Shown: positions 17,067 through 26,057 of the stretch, piece by piece
How the letters are laid out: each line of letters begins with the position of its first letter
How positions within the stretch are numbered: position 1 is the stretch's first letter
Origin: Deltaproteobacteria bacterium HGW-Deltaproteobacteria-14
GTDB taxonomy: Bacteria > Myxococcota_A > UBA9042 > PHBI01
Assembly: GCA_002841945.1 (NCBI GenBank)
Contig: PHBI01000051.1
Coordinates: 1 to 44,783 of the forward strand
Reading direction: 5' to 3'
DNA length: 44,783 nucleotides
The notes under the pieces: model-generated
Told to the model about the DNA's origin: nothing
The model's database searches: none
The model's input: only the letters and a program-made list of their open reading frames with translations
Program-made: the position numbers and the translations under genes

Positions 17067-17540
17067 ATGCATGCGAACATGTCTCTGTTGCTCATCCTCC
17101 CGCTCGCCGCCACGCTGACCTGGGCGTGCGGTAGCGGCGGTCATGTCATCACGCCCGAGGAGGCCGCCCCGCCCCCGGTGGAGGTGATGCCCCCGGCGCC
17201 GGACGCCTTCCGGGACTTCAGCGGCGATCGCGTCGACGCCGGGACGCGCTTCGAGGTCGACGGGGTCGGCCGCGGGGTCCGCGGGGTCGAGGCGGTCGTG
17301 CGCGTCGAGCAGGTCAAGACCTCGATCTGGTACGCGCCGAGCGGCGAGGAGAAGATCGAGGGCACCGCCACGATCATCGTCGAGAAGGGCCAGGAGCGCG
17401 CCCGCCTCCGCCTCAAGGACGGCGAGGAGGACACCGCGATCGGCGTGCACGTCCTCGTCCACGAGGCCAAGGTCGCCTACGACGAGCGGCGTATGGACTA
17501 CGTCCCGAAGGCCTGGGTCACCGTCACGGCGGCGCCCTGA
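17067..17540 (+). CDS. small lipoprotein of unknown function
   Basis: The 157-residue protein has a signal peptide (LLLILPLAATLTWACGSGG) with a TWAC lipobox, so it should be lipid-anchored. A Pro/Glu/Val linker follows, then an approximately 110-residue mainly beta domain (VEAVVRVEQVKTSIWY, EGTATIIVEKGQERARLRL) with no motif I recognise. An ATG four codons later is an alternative start. It stands alone between the decarboxylase and the riboswitch. The name hypothetical lipoprotein is all that can be supported. Confidence 0.7.
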   Translation: MHANMSLLLILPLAATLTWACGSGGHVITPEEAAPPPVEVMPPAPDAFRDFSGDRVDAGTRFEVDGVGRGVRGVEAVVRVEQVKTSIWYAPSGEEKIEGTATIIVEKGQERARLRLKDGEEDTAIGVHVLVHEAKVAYDERRMDYVPKAWVTVTAAP

Positions 17541-17748
17541 GGAGCGTGGCGGGGCGGGTCCCGAGGTCCGCCGTCGGACCGGCCTCGGCGTCCTGCCCGG
17601 CGCGGTGATCCGGGTGCGGGGATCGCCGCCGCCCCCGTCCATCCGCCCGTCGGGGCCGCCGTCGGCGCGCCCGGGACCGCCCGCCGGGTCCGGCGGCCGC
17701 TCGCGGCTGTGGCAAACCCCCACGGAGCGCGCTATGGTGCGCGAAATC

Positions 17749-17828
17749 GCCGGGGCGCGGAGGGCGCTGAACCTCCGCTGAGACGTACCCGTAGAACCTG
17801 ATCCGGTTCGGACCGGCGTAGGGAGCGA
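17749..17828 (+). ncRNA. TPP riboswitch (THI element) upstream of thiC
   Basis: The conserved THI-box blocks are present in order: a GGGGCGC start, CTGAGAC at about 17779, ACCC, then GAACCTGATCCGGTTCGGAC and GGCGTAGGGA. These form the two arms that bind the pyrimidine and pyrophosphate of thiamine diphosphate. The aptamer ends about 35 nt before the GAGGAG Shine-Dalgarno (17863-17868). Between them a hairpin, GCG-ATGGT/ACCAT-(G)-CGC at 17825-17845, probably belongs to the expression platform. No T-tract is seen, so control by Shine-Dalgarno access is more likely than termination. A -10-like TATGGT at 17733 may be the promoter. Confidence 0.95.
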
Positions 17829-17876
17829 TGGTTCACACCATGCGCTGTCTCGCCGGCCCCCCGAGGAGTACACCGC

Positions 17877-19646
17877 ATGGCCGCCTATCCTGAGCTCGAC
17901 CTGAACCTCCCCACGCACGGCGCCACGAACCCGTCGAGCCGTGGCGAAGGCACCTCCCCCGGTTCGTTCGCGGCGCGTGCGGACGTCGGTGGTCCGCGCA
18001 CCTTCTCGTCCCCCGACACCCCGGGGATGCCGGCGCCGAGCGGCAAGACGGCGTGGGACTTCATGCCGGCGGACTGGACCCGGGACGACGACGGGCGCTG
18101 GCGCGCGCCGGCCGGGTTCGTCGCCGTGACCCAGCTCGAGCACGCGCGCCTCGGGGTCATCACCCCCGAGATGCGCCGCGTGGCCGAGCGCGAGCCGCAC
18201 CTCAGCACCGAGCAGGTCCGCGACGAGGTCGCCGCCGGCCGCATGATCATCCCGGCCAACCGCGTCCACCTCGGCTACAAGCTCGACCCGATGGCCATCG
18301 GCCGCGCCTCGCTGACCAAGGTCAACGCGAACATGGGGGCCTCGCCGGTCAGCTCCGGGACCGCCGACGAGGTCGAGAAGCTCGAGTGGGCCGAGCGCTG
18401 GGGCGCTGACACGGTCATGGACCTGTCGACCGGCGGCGACATCGACGCCTGCCGTGACGCCATCATCAAGAACAGCACCGTGCCGATCGGGACCGTACCG
18501 ATCTACTCGATGATCCTCGGGCGCAAGATCGAGGATCTCGGCTACGACCACATCCTCGAGACCCTCCTGCACCAGGCGCAGCAGGGGGTCGACTACTTCA
18601 CCATCCACGCCGGTGTGCTGCGAGCGCACCTGCCGATGGTGCGCGACCGCCTCATCGGGATCGTCAGCCGCGGCGGCTCGCTGCTCGCCAAGTGGATGCT
18701 CACGCACCGGGCCGAGAACCCGATGTACGCGATCTTCGACGACATCTGCGACGTGATGCGCCGCTTCGACGTGTCGTTCTCGCTGGGCGACGGCCTGCGC
18801 CCCGGTGGCCTCGCCGACGCCTCGGACGTCGCGCAGCTGGCCGAGCTCCAGACCCTGGGCGAGCTCACCGAGCGCGCCTGGCGCAAGGGCGTGCAGGTCA
18901 TGGTCGAGGGCCCGGGCCACGTGCCCTTCGATCAGATCGAGTACAACATGAAGCTCCAGCGCCGCCTCTGCCACGGCGCTCCCTTCTACGTCCTCGGGCC
19001 GCTCGTGACAGACATCTTCCCGGGCTACGACCACATCACGAGCTGTATCGGGGCCACCGCCGCGGCCTGGCACGGGGCCTCGATGCTCTGCTACGTCACC
19101 CCGAAGGAGCACCTCGGGCTGCCGAAGATGGACGACGTCAAGCAGGGCTGCGTCGCCTACAAGATCGCCGCTCACGCCGCGGACATCGCCCTCGGCATCC
19201 CGGGGACCCGCGATCGCGACGATGACCTGACGAAGGCGCGCGCGGCGCTGAACTGGGAGCGTCACTTCGAGCTCTCCTTCGACCCCGACTTCGCCCGCGC
19301 CCTCCACGACGAAGACCTCGACGTCGACACCGACTTCTGCGCGATGTGCGGGCACGACTGGTGCTCGGTCCGGATCTCGAAGGAGATCCAGGAGTTCACG
19401 AGCGGTAAGGCCGAGGGCTTCGAGCGCGACCGCGTGCTCCGCTCCCCGGGGCTCACCCCGGACGCGCGCGCCACCCTCGAGGCCCGCGGCGTGCTGTCTC
19501 CCGAGGTCATCCACCGCCTCGCCTCCCGCACCCGCGCCGCGGTCCACGCCGAGGAGGGCAAGGCCCCCTGCCACAGCGACCTCGCGGACGACGAGGCGGC
19601 CGAGCAGATCCTGGCCAAGAGCCTGACCTCGCAGCCTGCAGCATGA
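17877..19646 (+). CDS. thiC: phosphomethylpyrimidine synthase ThiC
   Basis: This is the 589-residue radical-SAM enzyme that rearranges 5-aminoimidazole ribotide into HMP-phosphate, the pyrimidine half of thiamine. Signature stretches include [54 protein letters not shown] and [12 protein letters not shown]. The C-terminal CX2CX4C motif that holds the 4Fe-4S cluster is intact at C488, C491 and C496. Length is normal for the family. GAGGAG precedes the ATG. Expression should fall when thiamine diphosphate is plentiful, through the upstream riboswitch. The TGA overlaps the ATG of the next gene (ATGA), so that gene is under the same control. Confidence 0.98.
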   Translation: MAAYPELDLNLPTHGATNPSSRGEGTSPGSFAARADVGGPRTFSSPDTPGMPAPSGKTAWDFMPADWTRDDDGRWRAPAGFVAVTQLEHARLGVITPEMRRVAEREPHLSTEQVRDEVAAGRMIIPANRVHLGYKLDPMAIGRASLTKVNANMGASPVSSGTADEVEKLEWAERWGADTVMDLSTGGDIDACRDAIIKNSTVPIGTVPIYSMILGRKIEDLGYDHILETLLHQAQQGVDYFTIHAGVLRAHLPMVRDRLIGIVSRGGSLLAKWMLTHRAENPMYAIFDDICDVMRRFDVSFSLGDGLRPGGLADASDVAQLAELQTLGELTERAWRKGVQVMVEGPGHVPFDQIEYNMKLQRRLCHGAPFYVLGPLVTDIFPGYDHITSCIGATAAAWHGASMLCYVTPKEHLGLPKMDDVKQGCVAYKIAAHAADIALGIPGTRDRDDDLTKARAALNWERHFELSFDPDFARALHDEDLDVDTDFCAMCGHDWCSVRISKEIQEFTSGKAEGFERDRVLRSPGLTPDARATLEARGVLSPEVIHRLASRTRAAVHAEEGKAPCHSDLADDEAAEQILAKSLTSQPAA

Positions 19647-20431
19647 ACCTCAGCGCGCTGTTCATCTATCCGATCAAGTCCGCCGGCGGTGTCGCCCTCG
19701 ACACCGCCGAGGTGGACGACTTCGGCCTCGCCGCTGACCGCCGCTTCATGGTCGTGGACAAGGGCGGACGCATGGTGACCCAGCGCGCGGTCCCCACGAT
19801 GGCGCTGGTGCGGCCCGCCTTCGACGGCGACACCCTCATCATCACCGCCCCCGGGATGCCCGAGCTGCGGGTGCCGCGCGCCGTGGACGACGGAGAGCCG
19901 CTCAAGGCCGTCGTCTGGGGGGACTGGGTCGACGCGATCCGGATCGATCGCGACGCCGACCACTGGTTCAGCCAGCTCCTCGGGCGCGAGGTGCGCCTCG
20001 CCTACATGCCCCACACGACCTTCCGCGGGGTCGACGCCAGGTACGCGCCCGCCGGGACCCGGGTCTCCTTCGCGGACGGCTTCCCGTTGCTGCTCACGAG
20101 CGAGGCGTCCCTCGAGGATCTGAACCGTCGGATGGCGGCCCCGCTGCCGATGGACCGCTTCCGGCCGAACCTCGTGATCAGCGGCGCCGAGCCCTGGGCC
20201 GAGGACAGCTGGAAGGAGATCCGCGTCGGGACGATCCGCCTCGAGCTCGTCAAGCCGTGCGCCCGGTGCGCCATCACCACCGTCGACCAGGTGACCGGCG
20301 CCATCGGCAAGGAGCCCCTCGCCACGCTGAGCACGTTCCGCAAGACCGACGACAAGGTGCTCTTCGGCCACAACCTCGTGCACCGGAACCGGGGCTACCT
20401 GCGCATCGGGGATCCGGTCGAGATCGCCTAG
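19643..20431 (+). CDS. MOSC-domain protein (YcbX/mARC-like molybdenum cofactor enzyme)
   Basis: The 262-residue protein has the N-terminal MOSC beta barrel ([20 protein letters not shown]) followed by a MOSC domain. The cofactor-binding segment reads [16 protein letters not shown], with C206 and C209; the first cysteine is the expected sulphur ligand to molybdenum. Relatives (E. coli YcbX, mammalian mARC) reduce N-hydroxylated compounds using electrons from a 2Fe-2S partner; here the C-terminal ferredoxin domain present in YcbX is missing. It overlaps thiC by 4 bp and so sits under the TPP riboswitch, an uncommon pairing. The substrate is unknown. Confidence 0.9.
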   Translation: MNLSALFIYPIKSAGGVALDTAEVDDFGLAADRRFMVVDKGGRMVTQRAVPTMALVRPAFDGDTLIITAPGMPELRVPRAVDDGEPLKAVVWGDWVDAIRIDRDADHWFSQLLGREVRLAYMPHTTFRGVDARYAPAGTRVSFADGFPLLLTSEASLEDLNRRMAAPLPMDRFRPNLVISGAEPWAEDSWKEIRVGTIRLELVKPCARCAITTVDQVTGAIGKEPLATLSTFRKTDDKVLFGHNLVHRNRGYLRIGDPVEIA

Positions 20432-21841
20432 ATGCGCGCCGCTCTCTCCCGCGCCCTCGCAGCGTGGGCGACGATCGTCACCCTCACGCCGGCGGCGGCG
20501 GCGACCCCCGACGACGCCGTCGTGCTCGCGCGCCCGGCGAGCGCCGCTGTCAGCGCCGGTGGGCTCCTCATCCTGGCGAGCCCCGACGGGCACGGCGTCT
20601 CCGCCATCGACGCGACCGGCGCCCGGCGCTGGCACGCCAAGACCGGAGCGATCGACGGGGCCCAGCCCACCCTGAGCCTCGTCAGCGCCGCAAAGGCGCG
20701 GGTCGTCGTCGTCACCCGCGAGCGCGCCCTCCTCCTCGACGCCGTCACCGGCGCCACGCTCGAGCAGCGGCAGCTCGCCCCCGTCGCGGACGAGGCCGCC
20801 CCCGGCTGCACCTTCGAGGAGCGCGGCGCCGCCTGTGCGCTCGCCTGCCCATCGCGCTTCGAGCTGGTGTCGTGCGCCTCCTTGGCACCCATCGGCCCAT
20901 CGTGGACCCAGCCGGGAGGGGCGAGCCGCCCCGGTGAGCTCCTCGGGCGCAGCGGCGCCCTGATCCTGGCCTCGGTGCCCGGCGCGCGGACCCCGCGCGG
21001 GGCGTTCTTCGTCCCCTACGCGGTCGTCGCCCTCGACGCCGTGACCGGCCGCGCCGTCTGGTCGTCTGACGCGCTCGGGAAGGTCTGGCCAGCGGCGCCG
21101 TTGACCGGGGTCGCGAGCGACGGCCGAGGCGCCTGGGTGGGGACCCTCGAGGGGCAGATCCACGCCTTCGATCCGCGCACGGGCGCCGTCGCGTGGTCGG
21201 CGACCCAGCGCCCGCCGCGCGGGAGTGAGCCCCAGGCCGACCTCGTCCCCGGCGCAGGCGCGGACCCGGCTCCGGGGCTCCTCGTCCGCGACGGCGAGAA
21301 CGTCCGGCGGCGGCGCCTCAGCGACGGTCACGTCACCTGGACCATCCACGCCCCGGGCGAGCGCGTCGTCTCCCGCGACCTCGTCGGCCCCATCGACGTC
21401 ACCCGCAGCGGCGCCGTCCGCGTGGTCGACCCCGAGAGCGGCGCCGCGCTCGCGTCGCTCCGGCTCCCGGCGAGCGGCCTGCGACGGCTCGCACGCCACG
21501 GCGCCGGCTGGCTCGTCAGCTGGCCCAAGGGGCTCGCGCGTTTCGACGCCGGCGGGCGGCAGGTAGCCAGCGTGGACCTCGCGGGGGCAAACGACTACGT
21601 GGTCGGCGACGGCGCGATCGCGGTCCGCGGCCGCGAGCGCCTGACCCTCGTCGACCGTGACAGCCTGTTGCCGATCTACGAGCTCTCCGACGCGATCTAC
21701 ACCGTCGTCGCCCTCGAGGGGGCCCTCGGTCGCGGGCTCATGGCGGTGATTCGTCACGCCGATCGCCCCTTCGACAAGAGCGACCCCGACACCTTCGGCG
21801 AGCTCCGCGTCATTCGCTTCCGGAGCGTCGGAGGCCGGTGA
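20432..21841 (+). CDS. exported PQQ-like beta-propeller protein
   Basis: The 469-residue protein begins one base after the MOSC stop (TAGATG), with a signal peptide of about 23 residues (LTPAAAA). The body is a series of blades with the PQQ-propeller pattern, for example ATGARRWHAKTG, DAVTGRAVWSSD, DPRTGAVAWSATQ and LSDGHVTWTIH. A four-cysteine cluster near residues 129-150 (CTFEERGAACALACPSRFELVSC) may form disulphides. The fold suggests ligand binding or an assembly role like BamB, but no enzymatic residues are evident. It is the third gene of the thiC transcript by spacing. Its last 32 bp overlap the tail of the convergent gene. Confidence 0.75.
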   Translation: MRAALSRALAAWATIVTLTPAAAATPDDAVVLARPASAAVSAGGLLILASPDGHGVSAIDATGARRWHAKTGAIDGAQPTLSLVSAAKARVVVVTRERALLLDAVTGATLEQRQLAPVADEAAPGCTFEERGAACALACPSRFELVSCASLAPIGPSWTQPGGASRPGELLGRSGALILASVPGARTPRGAFFVPYAVVALDAVTGRAVWSSDALGKVWPAAPLTGVASDGRGAWVGTLEGQIHAFDPRTGAVAWSATQRPPRGSEPQADLVPGAGADPAPGLLVRDGENVRRRRLSDGHVTWTIHAPGERVVSRDLVGPIDVTRSGAVRVVDPESGAALASLRLPASGLRRLARHGAGWLVSWPKGLARFDAGGRQVASVDLAGANDYVVGDGAIAVRGRERLTLVDRDSLLPIYELSDAIYTVVALEGALGRGLMAVIRHADRPFDKSDPDTFGELRVIRFRSVGGR

Positions 21842-23519
21842 CGAGCAACGCGCCTTCGCCGCCGGGGTCGGCGGCGCTCAGCAGGTCGTCGGTGGGCCAC
21901 GCCGACGTCGCGACCGCGTCCCACCACCCCTGGACCGGCGCGAGCTCGCCGTGGCGGACAGGGAAGACGCGCACGCCTTGGGGCGACCAAACGAGCGCCG
22001 CCTCGTACCAGAGGATGTCGTCGTGGGCGTCGCCGAGGCCGACGAGCCTCAGGCTGTCGCGGCCCACGGAGGCGGCGCCGAGGTCGGGGGGGCGGTCTCC
22101 GAGGTAGAGGGTGGCTGCTTGTTGCAGTGTACCATCGGTGACGCCGAGCCAGGCCACCGTCCAGCCCCCGCCGTCCTCGCCGACCACCGCGACACGGTCG
22201 CCGTCCACGCTCACCCGGATCGCGTCGAGGGCGGGCAGGGCGCTCGTCCAGCGCGCCGTCCCCTCGGCGCCCACCCGGCCGACCGAGGTCCGGCCGGGTT
22301 CACGCCAGGCGACCACGACGTCCCCGGCGGGGAGGAGCGCCAGCGCCGCAGCGGGGCCGGGCAGAGCGAGCGAGTCCGCGCCGTCGTCGCCGAACCACGT
22401 CGCCGCGCCGCCCTTGCCGCGCACCTCGGCGAGCGCGGCAAGGGCGCCGTCGCTCGCCACGGCGAGATCGGCGATCCCGGTCGCCTCCGGTCGCCCCTCC
22501 GTCCGCCAGCTCCCCAGAGACGCGCCGTCCGCGAGCGACGCTGACAGCACGAGCGACCCGACCGGCGCACCGCCAGCCGTGTCGGACTCCGTCCCGGCGA
22601 GCCAGACCCGCGCGCCCTTGATGTTGCAATGCAGCAAGGCGCCGCCACCAGCCGGCGGCCCCTCCCAGGTCCGCGCCCAGCGCAGCCCGCCGGAGGTGTC
22701 GAGCGCGACCGCGGCGGCCTGCTCTCGGGGGGCCTCGAGGTGACCGACGACCACCACGCTCTGGCCGCCGGCGCACACACCCCGGGGCGCGAACCCCGCG
22801 CCGGCCACCGAGCCGATCGCGACCTCCCAGGCCACGCGGCCGTCGGGGAGGATCCGCGCGACCGACGCGGACGAGTCGTGCGCTCCGCGCTCTTCACGTC
22901 CCGCGACGTAGGTGTTGCCGTTGGCGACCGACGCCGCGAGGAGCTCGAGGCCGGGGCGCGATCCCGCGGCGATCCGGGCGCCCGGCAGGACGGCGGCCGG
23001 GTCCCAGAGCCGCTCGGAGCCCGCTCCGAGCGCTCGCACCTCCACGGCGACGTCGGCGCCCTCGGTCCAGCGAGTCGTCAGGGCGGCGCGTCGGAGCCCG
23101 GAGGCGGCGAGCCGCACGCCGAGGTCGAAGTCGAGCTGCTCTCCGGGGCGCAGGGTCACCGGGTCGAACGCCAGCGGGACCTCGGCCGCGCGGCTCGGCG
23201 CCAGCAGCGCGAGCTCGTCGGGCCGGGTGGCGCCGAGGGGGACGAGCCAGAGCCCCTCGAGGGTGAGGGGGACGTCGCCCTCGTTTCTCACCGCCAGAGC
23301 CTCTCGCAACGGCGTGTGGAGCGGCAGGGGCCGATCCGGCCCGCCCAGCGGGACCCAGTAGGGATCGGCGGGGCCCAGGTGGCGCCCGTTCGCCCCGAGG
23401 ACGACCAGGCGTGGGCCTCGCCACGGGGGCTCGGGCTGCGGCGGCGAGACGCATGATCCGAACGTCACGGCGAGGGCCAGGAGCAGGGCGAGAGCGGTCT
23501 TGGCGTGGGGTGGGCGCAC
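21810..23519 (-). CDS. lipoprotein with probable beta-propeller repeats
   Basis: The 569-residue protein starts at GTG with GGAG upstream and has a lipobox (FGSC, cysteine near residue 23). Residues about 35-170 look like an Ig-like or ASPM/SPD-2-Hydin-type beta domain (AVRNEGDVPLTLEGLWLVP, LAFDPVTLRPGEQLDFDL). The rest contains propeller-like blades with Asp-Gly-Arg-Val-Ala-Trp turns (LPDGRVAWEVAIGS, DTSGGLRWARTW) similar to the SBBP repeats of surface proteins. No catalytic motif is visible. It converges on, and overlaps by 32 bp, the other propeller gene. Confidence 0.75.
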   Translation of the reverse strand: MRPPHAKTALALLLALAVTFGSCVSPPQPEPPWRGPRLVVLGANGRHLGPADPYWVPLGGPDRPLPLHTPLREALAVRNEGDVPLTLEGLWLVPLGATRPDELALLAPSRAAEVPLAFDPVTLRPGEQLDFDLGVRLAASGLRRAALTTRWTEGADVAVEVRALGAGSERLWDPAAVLPGARIAAGSRPGLELLAASVANGNTYVAGREERGAHDSSASVARILPDGRVAWEVAIGSVAGAGFAPRGVCAGGQSVVVVGHLEAPREQAAAVALDTSGGLRWARTWEGPPAGGGALLHCNIKGARVWLAGTESDTAGGAPVGSLVLSASLADGASLGSWRTEGRPEATGIADLAVASDGALAALAEVRGKGGAATWFGDDGADSLALPGPAAALALLPAGDVVVAWREPGRTSVGRVGAEGTARWTSALPALDAIRVSVDGDRVAVVGEDGGGWTVAWLGVTDGTLQQAATLYLGDRPPDLGAASVGRDSLRLVGLGDAHDDILWYEAALVWSPQGVRVFPVRHGELAPVQGWWDAVATSAWPTDDLLSAADPGGEGALLVTGLRRSGSE

Positions 23520-23934
23520 AGCGGTCTCCAGGATGAGCGCCGGGAGGAGCTCCCGGGTCGAAGGTCGCTCGCCACCTGTGCAGCGCCCGTTCCACGCCGA
23601 CTGTCCCGAACCGTCTCGCTCGGACGTCGCCCTCGGCGTGACGTGAACGCCATTAGTTTCAGCCCCTTGAGGGGTGCTCGTGTTCTCGGGGGGGACCCCG
23701 AGGAGCCCGCGCGCCGAGGTCCCCGGACCCCGGCCTCAGGTCCATCGACCCCTGCCCACGCGGTCAAATAGAATGTCCTGGTGACCCATCGAGAGTGTAG
23801 AGATTTTGCACACCGGCCGGCTCACGAGCCGCTGGAATCCGGCGCAACACTTCGGTAAGATTGAGGAGTGCGGGGTTCTCGGTGGCTGGCATGGTTCCTG
23901 CGGTTCACCCCTGCGCACATGCCCCGGAGCGACC
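23520..23934. other. 415-bp intergenic region between divergent secreted-protein genes
   Basis: It should hold promoters for both flanking genes. A short dyad CCCCTTGAGGGG lies near 23668, and the stretch 23760-23885 is clearly poorer in GC than its surroundings (for example GAGTGTAGAGATTTTGCACA). No protein, RNA gene or clear promoter pair was recognised. Confidence 0.4.
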
Positions 23935-25365
23935 ATGTCCCCGAATAGAACCCTTCTCCGGCCTGGCTCGACGCTGCGCTGGCTCGTCGCCCTGGCCCTC
24001 GTGCCCCTCCTCGGCGGGGCGGACGAGTGCGGGGGCGGGGCGGTCTGCCACCTCGGCGACGTCACCCTGCTGCCCGGCGACAGCGTCCCCGCCGACGACG
24101 GCTGCAACACCTGCCAGTGCACGGCCGACGGCACCATGGCGTGTACGCTCCTCGCCTGCGATGGCTGCACCTACGACGGCCAGGCCTACGCCGCGGGGGC
24201 GAGCTTCCCGGCGAGCGATGGTTGCAACGCCTGCGCGTGTCAGCCGGATGGCGTCGTGGCGTGTACCGCCATGGCCTGCGTGCCGACCTGCGTCTACGCC
24301 GGTCACGGCTACAACCCCGGCCAGAGCTTCGCCGCGAGCGACGGCTGCAACACCTGCAGCTGCGCGGCCGACGGCGTGGTGAGCTGCACCGAGGAGGCCT
24401 GCGTCGACTGTCAGCTCGCCGACGCTCGCTACGCGGCCGGTGAGGCCGTGCCCGGTGGCGCCTGCGAGGTCTGCACCTGCGGCGCGGACGGCAGCGTGGT
24501 CTGCGAGTCGACCTGCTCGCCCTGCACCTATGACGGCGCGAACTACGCGCCCGGCGACGCCTTCTCGTCCACCGACGGGTGCAACACCTGCGGTTGTCTC
24601 GGGGACGGTCAGGTCGTCTGCACCGCCAAGGCGTGCGTCGGGACCTGCGAGTACGCCGGCGCGGTCTACCTCGAGGGGGACACCTTCGCGGCGACCGACG
24701 GCTGCAACAGCTGCTCGTGCGGGGCCGGCGGGCTGGTCGGCTGCACCAAGCTCGGCTGCGCAGGCGCCTGCGCCTACGGCGACTACAGCTGGGCGGTCGG
24801 TAGCAGCTTCCCGGCGGCCGACGGCTGCAACACCTGCACCTGCGATCCAGCCGGGTCGGGGCTCGTCGCGTGCACCCACGCGCCCTGTCAGACGACCTGT
24901 GAGGCGAACGGGGAGGGCTTCGCGTCGGGCGCGCCGACGCCGAGCGGCCCGTGCGAGGTGTGCGTGTGCGAGCCGAGCGGCGAGATCACCTGCCTGGCGA
25001 CCCCGTGCGCGCCGTGCCACTACAACGGCGGCTTCTACGGACCCGGCGAGACCTTCGCCGCCGACGACGGCTGCAACAGCTGCGTCTGCGGCGGGGGCGG
25101 CGAGGTGGCGTGCACCGAGATGGCGTGCGCGTGCGACCCGACCGCCGAGTGGTGGCGCGACTACGTCGCCGAGCCCGGGACGTGCGAGGTCGTCGACTTC
25201 GCGTGCCCCGAGGCCACCGACACCTTCGAGACCGCCTGTGGCTGCGGGTGCGAGCAGAGCGCCGACTGCCCGCAGTGGTTCGACTGCATGCCGTCACCGG
25301 ACGCGCCGGCGTGCGACGTCGCCGCGATCCACGCGCAGTGCCCGTACTCGCTCATCGCGTATTGA
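23935..25365 (+). CDS. secreted protein with nine VWC/pacifastin-like cysteine-rich repeats
   Basis: The 476-residue protein begins at an ATG with GGAG 5 nt upstream and has a signal peptide (LRWLVALALVPLLGGADEC). Nine tandem modules of about 38-42 residues follow. Seven have the pattern C-x18-C-N-x-C-x-C-x7-C-T-x3-C with a DGCN core, for example DGCNTCQCTADGTMACT. Modules 4 and 8 are shorter and have CEVC in place of CNxC. Six cysteines per module in this order recall von Willebrand type C and the arthropod pacifastin inhibitors. A different 75-residue Cys-rich tail (CGCGCEQSADCPQWFDC) ends the protein. It is probably disulphide-rich and extracellular; protease inhibition or adhesion are both possible. 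A strong hairpin follows the stop. Confidence 0.8.
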   Translation: MSPNRTLLRPGSTLRWLVALALVPLLGGADECGGGAVCHLGDVTLLPGDSVPADDGCNTCQCTADGTMACTLLACDGCTYDGQAYAAGASFPASDGCNACACQPDGVVACTAMACVPTCVYAGHGYNPGQSFAASDGCNTCSCAADGVVSCTEEACVDCQLADARYAAGEAVPGGACEVCTCGADGSVVCESTCSPCTYDGANYAPGDAFSSTDGCNTCGCLGDGQVVCTAKACVGTCEYAGAVYLEGDTFAATDGCNSCSCGAGGLVGCTKLGCAGACAYGDYSWAVGSSFPAADGCNTCTCDPAGSGLVACTHAPCQTTCEANGEGFASGAPTPSGPCEVCVCEPSGEITCLATPCAPCHYNGGFYGPGETFAADDGCNSCVCGGGGEVACTEMACACDPTAEWWRDYVAEPGTCEVVDFACPEATDTFETACGCGCEQSADCPQWFDCMPSPDAPACDVAAIHAQCPYSLIAY

Positions 25366-25382
25366 GCTGCGGGAAGAAGAGA

Positions 25383-25429
25383 GAGCCGGCACCCAACCCC
25401 GGGGGAACATCGTTGAGGGGTGCCGGCTC
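25383..25429 (+). terminator. strong hairpin terminator after the Cys-rich gene
   Basis: GAGCCGGCACCC (25383-25394) and GGGTGCCGGCTC (25418-25429) form a perfect 12-bp stem with a 23-nt loop, 18 nt after the stop. No T-tract follows. Confidence 0.6.
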
Positions 25430-25913
25430 GAAACGGAGGACGAAGAGCCGCAGAGGTCGAAGCGGAGCCGGCCGCAAAACCGGGTACCACTAGATCCGCG
25501 GAGTCGCGCACTCTGGACGAACGAGTCGCAGCACGAGCCCCGCAGCAGTGCCTTGACCGCGTCGTCCCCTCGGCCCGGGCCGCCCCGGGGCGAAGCTGGT
25601 TGGACCGCGCCGAGCGTCGGTCCTGATCTCGTCGAGGCCGCTGGTCGGCGTCACCCCTGCCCTCCTCTCGGTGGGTGCCGCCAGCCGCGCGCCACGGCCG
25701 TCCCCCCTGGACGTCCGCAACCCGCGCTCGCCTTGTCCTGCGGGCTCCTCGTGGGCCCTTGGGCTTCAGCGCCTCATGCCTAAGGCCAATCGACGGGACC
25801 CGGGATCGCTTGAGAGCTTTTTCTACCGGCCCGCACCGTCCACCGCCCGCGACCCGCCTCGGGCTGAGCCTTCGGTCCGCGTTTTGGCGGCTCGCGCCCC
25901 TGCGGGTCGGATG
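25430..25913. other. gene-poor region of about 480 bp
   Basis: Open frames here lack the strong third-position GC bias of real genes in this window. One imperfect hairpin (about 25753-25795, GGCCCTTGGGC with GCCTAAGGCC) is followed 23 nt later by TTTTT at 25818, which might be a terminator or the end of a small RNA. No tRNA, tmRNA, RNase P or SRP signature was found. Together with the ilvD-like remnant beside it, this looks like decayed DNA. Confidence 0.35.
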
Positions 25914-26042
25914 TCACCGCGCCGCCTCGTCGGCGCGGGCCGCGGCGCCGCTCTCGATGTCCTTACCGTCGACATGGCCCGGCTTGATGGTGCCTCCGTA
26001 GACGAAGACCGCCGGTTGCTTCACTTTGGGCGAGAAACGTGG
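25914..26042 (-). pseudogene. apparent remnant of dihydroxy-acid dehydratase (ilvD)
   Basis: The reverse strand encodes QPAVFVYGGTIKPGH and, immediately after it, VDGKDI (25956-26024 overall). This closely resembles the conserved (R/K)PA(I/V)xxYGGTIxPGH-x-GKD segment of dihydroxy-acid dehydratase. Sequence on both sides is not IlvD-like: a stop occurs 13 codons downstream and arfB begins just upstream on the other strand. A full IlvD has about 560 residues, so only about 4 percent survives. The short length means chance cannot be fully excluded, but the match covers a diagnostic motif. It lies wholly in the intergenic space before arfB. Confidence 0.5.
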
Positions 26043-26057
26043 CAGAGGCAGCGCGCC

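Noticed and set aside
15138..19574. Long reverse-strand frame across aepY and thiC
   Set aside because: It runs antisense to two genes with intact catalytic motifs and a riboswitch; no domain in the reverse translation.
25671..26057. N-terminal extension of ArfB by about 129 residues
   Set aside because: The upstream frame lacks coding bias, overlaps the ilvD-like remnant, and ArfB homologues begin at the chosen ATG.
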